Source: Haberlea rhodopensis
Taxonomy: Eukaryota; Streptophyta; Magnoliopsida; Lamiales; Gesneriaceae
DNA: 64,000 nucleotides
Assembly: GCA_907163345.1 (NCBI GenBank)
Contig: CAJQUN010000499.1
Coordinates: 310,001-374,000 of the forward strand
Direction of reading: 5' to 3'
The notes beneath the pieces are model-generated. The model was not told where the DNA came from and did no database searches. It saw only the letters and a list, made by a program, of their open reading frames with translations. Made by a program: the position numbers and the translations under genes. Each line of letters opens with the position of its first letter. Position 1 is the first letter of the stretch. Of this stretch, positions 46,060 to 56,148 are shown piece after piece.

Positions 46060-49000
46060 TTACCGAGAACGAACTCTCTTAGCACGTTTGACATGTCTCT
46101 GCAACAGCTCAGTCGTTGACAAATGCTCAACAGATTCCTCACCCTGAAATTTAATGACAGGCAATTTCTAACCTTTTTAAATTCACAAGAAAACATAATG
46201 CATTACATCTTTAGGAATATTGTGTGCATGGAGATGAAATTTCAAGAATGGTCATGCTTTAGGACTGTTCATGGGCAGCTATTATTCAATAAAAAATACT
46301 TCATAGTTCTCAAACAATTACCTTATCATAACAGCTTCTAAATTAAGTTGCACCACTCAAGAATTTTCCATGCAATTGAAATCAATAAAATTATGGATCA
46401 AATTCCTTATAGGTTGTGTTTTGGAGAATTTGGAAAGGATTTGAAGTTGATTTCAATAGTACATCATAGGGGTGCTTATTGGCTTGACCCGGTCCGGTCC
46501 GGACCGGAACCGGCCGGTTCCGGGTCCGTTAAGGACGGAACCGGTCCGATCCGGTAAGGAACCGGATCGGGTCCGGTTCCGGTTCCACCGGTTTCGGGTT
46601 GGACCGGTTCCAACCCGGAACCGGTATTTTAGAATTTTAAATTTTTTTTTCGAAAAATTAAGGAATAACTTGTTGTGTGGAGGATTCGAACACGCAACCA
46701 TCACCTTCTACTCTATAACTCTAACCAAGTGAGCTAATGGGCCTTTGTGTTTGTAAACTAACATCAAATATATTTATCTATATTTTAAAAAATTAATTTT
46801 TTTAAAATTAACGGATCCAGTTCCGGTTCCGGTTCCGGTTCAACCCGGAACCGGATCCGTTTAATCCGGAACCGGTAAGATACCGGTTCCGGAACGGTAG
46901 AACCGATCCGGACCGGTATCTTACCGGTTCGGAACCGGTTAGTCCGGTTCCGGTTTCGGACCGGCTCAGGATCGACCCGGTCCGATAAGCACCCCTAGTA
47001 CATCATCACTTAATGAATTGAATCCATTGCTATGAAAGAAAAACAACCAAAATTAGTATTAATGGATTCCAAATCTATGAACTCGAAAATTATCCAAACA
47101 GCCAAAAGCCTCATGGCTTGATGGCACAACTCTCCTATTTAAGAGAGAGGTCATAGGTTCTAGTCTCCCCCACCTCCAACGTATGTATAAAAAAAAATCA
47201 TCCAAACAAGTTGAGTGGATTTCAGTAGATTATTTGAAATTCTAAGCTTCCAAATTCTTTTCCACATGCACCCTTATATTATCAACACAACAATTTTCCA
47301 AAACAATTTTAATTGAATAAATATGAAGCTATTTTGACCAAAGTAACATAAAAAGAATTTCTAGAAAACATAGAGAGAACATGATTTCTAAGGTACAATA
47401 ACATCAATTTCAAGCACCAACCTCATCCGCCTCTTCTGCATTTCCTTCCTTATCTGGAGAATCGAAAACTAGTGCAGCAGCAGGTAAAGGTCTGGGAAGA
47501 GACTTTACAGTCTCAACATACTGGGACTGCTATTGAAAGATAAAAACAGATTAAAGAATTCATTGAAATTAACCAGTAACTCAAATGATTAAAGACCTCT
47601 TCGCATTCTTACAAATAATGTTCAAGATGGAAAATATGAAGGTAAGGTGCACTATGTGCCTCAAGAATAAAATATTCAAACAAATTATAGTCAATCTGCG
47701 GAAAGAAAGGAAGATGGTCAAGAAACCATCGTAATTCATCTCATGCATAGGATGATAGGAAAAAGTATGGATCAAAAACTTGTATCATTGCAGGTTCAGT
47801 TCCAAGATGAAATTGAAAACAACCTCTATGCAACATTTTTTTCCCAAAACTATAATATATTGAGAAAACAAAATTGCAAAGTTGCAGCATATGACTGAAA
47901 ATTTCATTCCCCATTAATACTTAACTGCCTTTACTTAAAACTCCATGACATGGGGAAAAAGTTTGGCCCACCACAAGGGCAAGAAGCTTAATCTATCTGG
48001 CAGATGGAACATTTTCAAAGTTTGTGCCGGTTATTGGTTTCAACAACTAATTAAAGGAGTAAATGCATAACAAAGCATGAGAATGGAATCAGAGAGTTTC
48101 CAGGAGCATGCCTGAGTTTCTTCAGGAAAACCATTCCTCAACCAAGACCGACAGAGGGAATAAAGAGAAGCATTATCAGATATTCGGACCTGTGACAAAA
48201 TGTTCACCAACAAAAAAATTACAGAAAAAATATTAGGCAAGAGTTGGCGAGTAAGTGGCCAGTTATTGTATATGGTTACAAATTCGTTGGAATTTTTTTT
48301 AATATACTCTATGCATTCCAATCATTGCCTGTGGAAAAGAAACATCAATTTCTCTCGTGGAAACAAATAGATCTGAAAAGATATATATATATACAAATGT
48401 GTATGCCTGAAACAACATCCAGAGATGCATATTTAATGTAATGACCATTTTACCTTCCGATCTAGGATAACTGCAAAAGTATCATCCTTGTTTCTGTCCA
48501 CCAAACAAATAAAGCAAACTGTGAAAATTTAAAAAGAGAGGGAATGCGGCCAGAACTAAAAACATGAGAAAGCAAGAAGTAAAAAATTCACCTAGGGTCT
48601 GTGTGGCTGTGCCTATCCAATACTGAAACTGGAGGAAGACCCTAATAAGGTACAGAAAGGTACTAATGAAAGACAATTAAGATAAATGCATCATAAAAAT
48701 TGTAGCACATTTTGGATACATATATGAGTTCGCTACAATATCTCACACACGCAAACATGCATTGGGATGGCACTGAGACAAATGCGCATTGTTGCAGCCT
48801 ATAATATAGAAGGAATAAAGCCAAGATCTTAAGGCTCGAGAGCAATCAAAGAATGGACCTTATGGAATTGATACATAAAAATGCTTGCTTATTCATGCCT
48901 ATTTAGATTCTGAAAAGCAGATTTTCAACCACCATGTGTTGTTCACAAACGAATCACAAGCCCTTACTCAAACTAACACCTCAACACTGATTAAAAATAC

Positions 49001-49828
49001 ACCAACGTCCAAACCCAACTTTGCTTTGTTTTTGTAACGTCCATGATAAGCATTACTCCTAATTTCATTCAAGCCATTAACTCAAAATGGGCATTTCTCT
49101 TACTAAGAATAATGTAAAATCAACAAGATATATCTTAGGCACAAATGAATAAATAAAAAAGATTTGTTACATAAGATTTCATGTCGACAGCCCCTCAATA
49201 TTAATATTAAAATGAAAAGGTCTGACCCATACGGAGCCAAGCAGCTAGGTCATCCATTACAACGAGAAAAAAACAAAACTCATGAATGATATTTCAAATA
49301 TAAAACCTGAAGAACCTTTTGCTGATGGGAAGTTGAGACAGGAATTCCTTTGACAACGCCAGGAATCATCCCTCCACCCGTCCCACAGGCCGGTGAAACT
49401 GCTGCGGCAACAGCAACAGAACCAGGGGCAGATCCTATGTGACAGTGGGGCAGGTAGGTGGGTCTAACGAAACCCAAATTTCCTTGACCCGGATCCGCAT
49501 AAGGGAACAAGAATGGCCGCCTCGAAACTGGTAGTGATGCAGGTATCGTCACTGGTCTATGGAGGAAGCCACGTCCAGAGGACGCGACAGGATAGAGAGG
49601 CTGCGAAGGCTCCTGAGGGGGTCTGGGGGCTACTTGTGTATAATTAGGGTTGAAACTGGAGGGGAGTCTAGTTGAAGGAGTGTAAAAGGGGAGAGGGTTT
49701 GAGAGTCCCGACGGATTTTGAAAAAGGGGTCGAGCTGTTGCGGTGGTGGAGGAGGAGGTGGCGGCGGTGGCGGTTGTGGTGGGGGATAGAGGCGGATCGG
49801 GTGGGGGAGGAGCGGCGGAGAGCGCCAT
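46060..49828 (-). CDS. LIN37-like proline-rich protein (putative MuvB/DREAM subunit), six exons
   Basis: Exons 49828-49307, 48641-48592, 48493-48454, 48189-48112, 47526-47422 (or from 47529) and 46143-46060 give about 292 residues. Residues 1-174 are low complexity, rich in Pro, Ser, Thr and Ala (MALSAAPPPPDPPLSPTT; PFYTPSTRLP). The conserved part follows: GLPPVSVLDRHSHTDP, KDDTFAVILDRKVRISD, ASLYSLCRSWLRNGFPEETQ and YVETVKSLPRPLP. The SLCRSWLRNG and LPRPLP blocks recall LIN37, a MuvB subunit that helps repress cell-cycle genes. The tail is basic (QRHVKRAKRVRSR) and fits a nuclear protein. The intron after exon 4 starts with GC instead of GT (CAG/GCATGC). The family call rests on memory of short motifs. 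That it is a conserved plant nuclear gene is much surer than its role. Confidence 0.7.
46467..46997. mobile_element. hAT-type MITE in an intron of the LIN37-like gene
   Basis: 531 bp with terminal inverted repeats TAGGGGTGCTTAT / ATAAGCACCCCTA and a perfect 8-bp target duplication GTACATCA (46459-46466 and 46998-47005), the hallmark of hAT elements. Both arms are GC-rich runs of CCGGTTCCGGTTCC and its complement, so the whole can fold on itself. The AT-rich centre holds a tRNA-like segment. No transposase. Confidence 0.9.
46668..46745 (-). other. tRNA-like sequence inside the hAT MITE
   Basis: The minus strand reads GCCCATTAGCTCACTTGG, TTAGAG (A-box and D-arm like), then GGTTGCGTGTTCGAATCC (B-box and T-arm like), about 70 nt overall. 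Acceptor pairing is poor, so it is a tRNA relic or SINE head rather than a working tRNA. Confidence 0.55.
47101..47199 (+). mobile_element. Short tRNA-derived SINE in an intron of the LIN37-like gene
   Basis: About 99 bp with an A-box-like TGGCTTGATGG, a B-box-like GGTTCTAGTCTC, and an A-run near the 3' end, flanked by the duplication ATCCAAACA (47092-47100 and 47200-47208). All features of a plant SINE. Confidence 0.75.
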
Positions 49829-50269
49829 AGGTTACGGTGGCGCGAGATTTTGTATTGGTTTTGGGTTTTTGAAATTTGGGTGATAGTTTGATTTCAAATT
49901 TTTAAAAGGGTAATTTACGAGAGGAAATTACAATAAGGTACACTTTTCCAAACATCTTTCAACTAAATTTCTCAAAAAATCTTATTTCAACTAAATACAT
50001 CTTTTAGAAAATTTATTTCAAATAAGTCTGTTTTATCAAACCCTAATCTAATTAGGCTCCGTTTGGAGTGTTGTATAACTTTTTAATCATTGTATTACTT
50101 ATCATATCCCATGTTTTTTTTCGATTTTTAACACAAATTATCCCACCATATTTATCACACTCTAATCCCACTTTATAACAAAATGACATAAATGCCCCTC
50201 CCGGCCTTTTTCACTATCTCAAAATTTAAAATTCCCGCCAAAAATTAATTATATATTATTATATTATTA

Positions 50270-50720
50270 TTATAACTATTATATATATATATATATACAC
50301 ATGCACGCACGCGTGTATGTATATATATATATCATAATAATAATAATATATATAAATTATATATATTACTATTATTATTATTATTATTATTATATATGCA
50401 TAAATATATATATTATTATGTAATAATAATAATTATTATTATAATATGTTATTAATATAATAATTTATATATATTATATATACTATTCTTATTATTTTTA
50501 TTCTTATTATTATTATTACTATTATATATGTATATATATACACGCACGTATATTTATATATATATATTTACTATGTTTATTATTATATATTATGATTATA
50601 TATATATTACTATTATTATTATATATACATATAATAATATATATATTTAGAAGGAGGTTATTTATCTATATATATATATATCTTATATTATATTCTATTC
50701 TGATTATTATTATTTTATAT
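50270..50720. repeat. AT-type microsatellite tract
   Basis: Mostly (TA)n and (TTA)n runs with (CACGCA)-like islands near 50300-50315 and 50540-50550. No gene. Confidence 0.85.
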
Positions 50721-50737
50721 TATGATTCTTGCTTCTA

Positions 50738-51430
50738 TTCCTCTTATTTCTATTCTCTCTCTCCTCTTCTGTTTCTCTCTCTCTCTCTCTCTCTTCCTCT
50801 GCTTCTTCCTTCTCCTCTCTTTGTTCTTCTTCTTTCTTCTCTTCTGTCCTCCTCCTCTCTCCTCTTCTCTTCTCTCTCCTCTTCTTCTTCTCTCTCTCCC
50901 TCCCCCCCCTCTCTTCCTCTCCTCTCTTTCTTCTTCTTCTCCTCTCATCTCCTCTATCCTCTTACTCTTCTATCTCCTATTCTTCTTCTCTATCTCTCTC
51001 CCCCCCCACTCTCTCTCTCTATATCTCTCTCTCTATCTATCTCTCTCTTATCCTTCCTGTTCTTCTCTCTCTCTCTTTATCTTCTGATTATGATTCTTTT
51101 CTCTTCTGCTCCGTGTCTTCTCTTCCTCTTCTCTTCTCTCTCTATTTTTTCTGATTCTCTCTCTCTATTCCTTTCTCTCTATCTTTTTCTTCTTCTGGTT
51201 CTTCTTCTTCTTTCTTTCTTTTCTTCCTCTTCTCCTCTCTTTTTTCGTCTTCTCTTCTCCTGTCCTCCTCTCTCTTCTTCTCTCTCTCTCTCTTCTTCTT
51301 CTCTCTCTCCCTCCCTCCGTCTCTCTCTCTTCTATCCTTCCTCTTCTCTTTTCTTCTTCTCTTCTCCTGTCCTCCTCCTCTCTCTTCTTCCCTCTTCTCT
51401 CTCCTCTTCTTCTTCTTCTTATCCCTCCTA
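50738..51430. repeat. Polypyrimidine microsatellite tract (CT/CTT/CTC)
   Basis: Nearly 700 bp in which the plus strand is almost only C and T, with few interruptions. It produces long frames of Ser/Leu/Phe on the plus strand and Arg/Glu/Lys on the minus strand that are artefacts of composition. Confidence 0.92.
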
Positions 51431-52072
51431 CGTGTATCTCTCTATTCTAATTAATGTTCTCTTTTATTATTATAATAATGAGGTTATTTTTGTCATTTTA
51501 TCAAATAATAATCCTTATCCCCATCTTATCCTCCAATCAAACATTATATCCTTATCCCATACTATTTTTACAATCATTTCACAACTTTTTAATCATTCCC
51601 TTACTTATCATATCCATCACTTCAAAAGGTACCTTAGTCTATTAATTATTACTAAAATACCCATTACTCTACACCTTCATCACCCTCACTCTGCTATAGA
51701 CACGTAATTCTTTGACGCACATATAAACTATCAAAGCTTCCTTTTCTTGTACTCAATCATTCGAAAATTTCATGTGAACTATATTATACTCTCATCCACC
51801 TTTGACTTTTCAATTACAATGTATGTATCTATTTTCACAAGGCAAATATGCATGTCTGAATCTGAATCTGTGCGCAAGCCACGTACATAATACAAAACAA
51901 TTTGGTTAATTTCCACGTATGGTGATTTGAATGTGGGCAGCAATTTACAACCGTTCGATCCTGAAAATCAATGCCCATGTCCATCCTTACACGTAAGATT
52001 GATTTACTGATATTAAGAAATTTTCTCGAAAGTTTCCGTCGCATGGAGATGAATTATCATTGTTTGAGTCTA

Positions 52073-53902
52073 TCGGTGCATGCAATTTACATGCACCAAT
52101 AGACTATATTTTTTATTAATGGGGACAATTAAAAGGAAACACGTTCTATGGGAAAAAAGATGAAGTTGATAGGTCGACATTCATCATTTCTTGATTATAA
52201 CGGATTTTGCACCAATGGTTTCAACTCATGTAATAGACATGCACCGTCTAAGTCTACCGATACATATAAATTACTCATGCAGTGCATGTAAAAATTACAT
52301 GCACCGATTTAATGTTTATTATCATGAAGTGAATCTTAAAAAATCATGTATATCTTCATTCAAGACAACTATTTGCTCCCACAATGATCTTAAACCCCAA
52401 TTTTCTAATATATCAAATGGCAACAACCATATTCAAGCATCCACGTTTCACTTTAGAAAACAAAAGCAAGGAATATCGGTGCATGTAAAAAATTACTCAT
52501 GCGGTGCAAATAAAACATTATTCATGCGGTGCATATAAAAATTACTCATCCAGTGCATGTAAAATTGAGTCATGCGGTGAAAATTACTCATCCGGTGCAT
52601 GTAAAAATTACACATGCGGTGCATTAATATTGAGTCTATAGGTGCATGTAATATACATGCACCTCTAGAGTCATATGGTACATGTGAGTCATGCGGTGCA
52701 TGTAATTTACATGCACCGGTAGACTCAACATTTGCATTAGTTATCAAATTACATTATAAATAAGTATCATACAATAATTGTTAAATACGATCACAAATAA
52801 CACTTAAAAATTAAGACACGTTGGTGTAATATATTATCATTTGAAAAATAATATACTTTTGTTATTTGATTATTCAATGATTTATCATATATTATATACT
52901 CATCCATAATAAAAATTTAATTTCTAAAATAATATAGTGTATCTTTAATTTGTTATAAGATCAACAAGCAAGCAACATATAGTGGTGCATGTAAATTACA
53001 TGTGCCCATAGTTTACTTGTGCATGTAATTACATGCACCGTTAGTCTACCGGTGCATGTAATTTACATGCACCAATAGTCTACCAGTGCATGTAAATTAC
53101 ATGCATCGGCAGACTCAATATTTGTATTTGTTCTCAAATTACATAATAAATAAGTATCATATAGTAAGTGTTAAAGACGATCACAAATAACACTTAAAAT
53201 TAAGACATGTTTGTGTAATATATTATAATTTGAAAAATAATAGAATTTTGTTATAAGATTATGCAATAATTTATCATATGGTATATACTCATCCATAATA
53301 AAAATTTAATTTATAAAGTAATATATTGCATCTTTAATTTGTTATAAGATCAATCATAAAAATTATAGAATGAAAAATTAATTCACATTTTTTTTGATTT
53401 AATCATTGTTATTTAGTACTTAGATAAAAAAAAATCGTATACTAGTGCATCTCCGCCTATCGGTGCATGTAAATTACATGCATCGATAGATTTTAGCAAG
53501 TCGGTGCATGTGAATTACATGCACCGCTGAGTCTATTTTGGTGCATGTAAATTACATGCACCTATAGATTTATACTATATTTAACCAAAAACATAGCCTT
53601 TTATATATAATTTTGAATATGTAACATTTTTCCTCATTATTTTTTTTAATTAATAGCAAACTGAAATAGAAGGCTCGAGATGTGAAATAACAAACTGAAT
53701 AAGAAAGCAACACCTAAGTCTAAAGATGCATGTAAGTTACATGCACCAATGAGTCTATCGGTGCATGTGAATTACATGCACCGATAGACTCATGAACTGC
53801 CGGTGCATGTAAATTACATGCACCACTGAGTCTATCGGTGCATGTAATTACATGCACCGATAGACTCATGAATTGCCGGTGCATGTAAATTACATGCACC
53901 AA
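52073..53902. repeat. Interspersed array of GGTGCATGTAAATTACATGCACC-type palindromes
   Basis: About fifteen palindromes, each GGTGCATGTAA joined to its reverse complement with slight variation, separated by short spacers such as GATAGACTCATGAA. Clear copies lie near 52073, 52708, 53050, 53085, 53460, 53500, 53538, 53759, 53800, 53837 and 53877. Between them a ~380-bp AT-rich unit is duplicated (from 52731 and from 53111; both contain GATCACAAATAACACTTAAA). The 52478-52640 part has half-sites (CATGCGGTGCA) rather than full palindromes. No coding frame. Confidence 0.85.
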
Positions 53903-53929
53903 TGGTTTCAATATCATTACATTCTCAAA

Positions 53930-54175
53930 ATTTTCATTCAAACAATTGATCGAACATCTCAAATACATTATAAATTTGAGTTTTACATTACAAATCTACA
54001 AACAATCATTACAATAAAATTGAAATTCATAATAAATATAGAATTTTCATTCAAACAATTGATCGAGCAATTCAAATACTTTATACTTTTACGTTTCACA
54101 TTACAAATCTACGTACAGACATTACAAAAAAATTGAAATTCAGACATTACAAAAAAATTGAAATTCATAAGAAAT
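53930..54175. repeat. ~110-bp tandem duplication
   Basis: TTTTCATTCAAACAATTGAT starts at about 53929 and again at about 54042. A smaller repeat (CAGACATTACAAAAAAATTG) follows at 54116-54160. Non-coding. Confidence 0.7.
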
Positions 54176-54658
54176 ATAAAACAAAATCAACACAATCGGT
54201 AGATGATAAATAGAAGAATGCGATGATTTTGTCTTCTTGCACAACCTTTTTGTTTTCGTTTGACCAGTGCGCGCAACTCCGACGCCATGGGAGGAGCGAC
54301 AACTTCCGACGACGACATTGGTGGTTGGGACATGTGGCTGATGTGAGGGTTGGAGACTAGGATTTTGATATTGAAGGAGGTGATCCAAGGAAGACAGAAG
54401 ACTATTTTGGTCATTTTGACTAAAATTGGACCTAGTTGAAAGAATATTTTTTGGGGTGACTAGGCCAAAAATCTTTTACCAAATAGTACCGGCCCGAAAT
54501 TTTCCCTACTTTTAATTATCATTGGAACTTCTTTTTTTACGGTAATTGAATTTAAAAAATAATAATTATTTATTAAATATTTTAATAATTATTTTACATT
54601 ATTCATTTCATTATTATTCCCGCTATTAATGTCATTTCTCGTTGGGCTTGGCCCTTCA

Positions 54659-55138
54659 TTATGGATTTAGGCTGCCTTTAGTTATGGGTCTTACTATGCA
54701 TATTTCGTTGGGCTTGGTCCTCCATTCTCGTACACCTCCTGGAGTTCCACGTTGATAGCCGCCTCCGCCTGCCTGATGGCTTAACACCGGCTCATTCGTT
54801 CGACGGAGCTCATCGCAATACTGCCTCAGAGCTCCGTGCTGCTTTCCGATGTTTAATGCCAGAAGTACTTCTTGATTTTCAGAGTTATATGTGTAGTCTC
54901 CTTGGTGCAATTACTTCGATAGGAGCGGAACCACTGGCACTACAGCTGATGGTGGCACGCACTGTTGCTGCTGCCATGGATTGATCGTCGATAGTGACGG
55001 GGATAGCATGGCCACAGGAGTGCCGTCGTAAGGGCAAGGTTCTTCGCTTGGTCGGTTTTGATTGCTTCTGTACCACATCGAATAAAACGTATTATTACTC
55101 AAGTTTTTAAAAGAAAAATCTGTCATTTGCTGACACAT
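54659..55138 (-). pseudogene. Unrecognised reading frame broken by one stop
   Basis: One minus-strand frame is open from 55138 (MCQQMTDFSF) to 54659 except for a single TAA at 54911-54913. The first half has SMWYRSNQNRPSEEPCPYDG and a PWQQQQC stretch; the second has GDYTYNSENQEVLLALNIGK and HGALRQYCDELRRTN. I do not recognise the family. The composition looks protein-like, so it may be a gene fragment. Confidence 0.3.
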
Positions 55139-55511
55139 AGGAGACGGAGTGTACGGGCCTTACACCCACATTCAGTGGTTTGGGCTCAGGAAAGTCCCCG
55201 GGCCGTAAAGCCGCAGAGATGCGGGCTCGGAAACGAGTCCTTCCGAATTTGCTGGTTTCAAGGGCTGAGACACGTGTGGAGCCCATAACCGGCTACTTCG
55301 GAAACATTGGCCGCTTGTCACAGTTATACACTTGGAGCTTATATAACTCAACCGAACGGGGCTTACGATCTCCTATATTATTTTTTCCCCCTTAATTGAC
55401 TTATAAATCTCTTTTTTATAATTTTTACAATTCCTTTTCGTAAATAATTTTCATCCTTATTTCTGTTTATTATTTTTTCAAAGCAGACGTCTGCAAACAT
55501 GACAATTTTTG

Positions 55512-55965
55512 GGGGTTATTTATTTAAATAACCCGAATAAAACAAATAATTACAAAAATAACCCGAATTCTGAAAACATTTAAAAAGTAACTTTACCCGC
55601 CAACTGAATTCTGAAAACATTTAAAAAGTAACTTTACCCGCCAACTCAGTTGGCGGGTCCAATAGGTCACGCCAACTCAGTTGGCGTGACCATAGAAAAT
55701 ATTGGTCACGCCAACTGTAATTACCCGAATTCTGAAAACATTTAAAAAGTAACCTTACCCGCCAACTCAGTTGGCGGCTCCAATAGGTCACGCCAACTCA
55801 GTTGGCGTGACCATAGAAAATATTGGTCACGCCAACTCAGTTGGCGTGAGCAACGTTGAATAGTAGTCACGCCAACTCAGTTGGCGTGACCTTTGTTTTA
55901 TAGGGTCACGCCAACTGAGTTGGCGTGACATTATTTTAATAGTGCCGCCAACTGAGTTGGCGGCA
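55512..55965. repeat. Left arm of the MULE: TIR plus palindrome array
   Basis: The block CCGAATTCTGAAAACATTTA...AAGTAAC occurs three times (from about 55562, 55605 and 55727), each followed by GCCAACT motifs. Perfect palindromes include 55636-55658 (arm ACCCGCCAACT) and 55666-55690 (arm GTCACGCCAACT), each with a single central C. More copies continue to 55962. Internal duplication has made this arm longer than the right one. Confidence 0.85.
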
Positions 55966-55974
55966 CTAAATGTG

Positions 55975-55983
55975 CTATAAATA
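55975..55983 (+). promoter_or_regulatory. Probable TATA box of the MULE transposase gene
   Basis: CTATAAATA directly inside the left arm and about 170 bp before the ATG at 56149. Start of transcription in the 56005-56015 region is inferred. Confidence 0.5.
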
Positions 55984-56148
55984 AGACCGTCCGCCTCTTA
56001 GTTTTCTCACCAATTCACAAGTCTCTTTTAATATTTTTATTATATGATAAAATTCTGATTATGCTCTGTAGTTGCAGCTTTAGCTGATCTTCTACATCAG
56101 AAAAGATTTTATTAGCTACTAGTAATAGTTTTCTGTAGTTATCAAAAT

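Noticed and set aside
46668..46745. Functional tRNA gene
   Set aside because: D- and T-arm motifs are present but acceptor and anticodon stems do not pair well; called tRNA-like only.
50050..51610. One large MITE enclosing the microsatellites
   Set aside because: ACTTTTTAATCATT and TACTTATCATATCC motifs recur on both sides, but in the same orientation and without clear inverted ends or target duplication.
50592..51707. 371-codon open frame on the plus strand
   Set aside because: Almost entirely Ser/Leu/Phe/Ile from AT and CT microsatellites; the other frames there are also open for the same reason.
52073..53902. CRISPR-like array
   Set aside because: Regular palindromes and spacers superficially look like one, but this is plant DNA, the spacers are related to each other and of uneven length, and there are no cas genes.
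55130..55400. Gene on the plus strand with a 76-codon frame
   Set aside because: No domain; GC-richer DNA may be a promoter or leader for the minus-strand fragment at 54659-55138.
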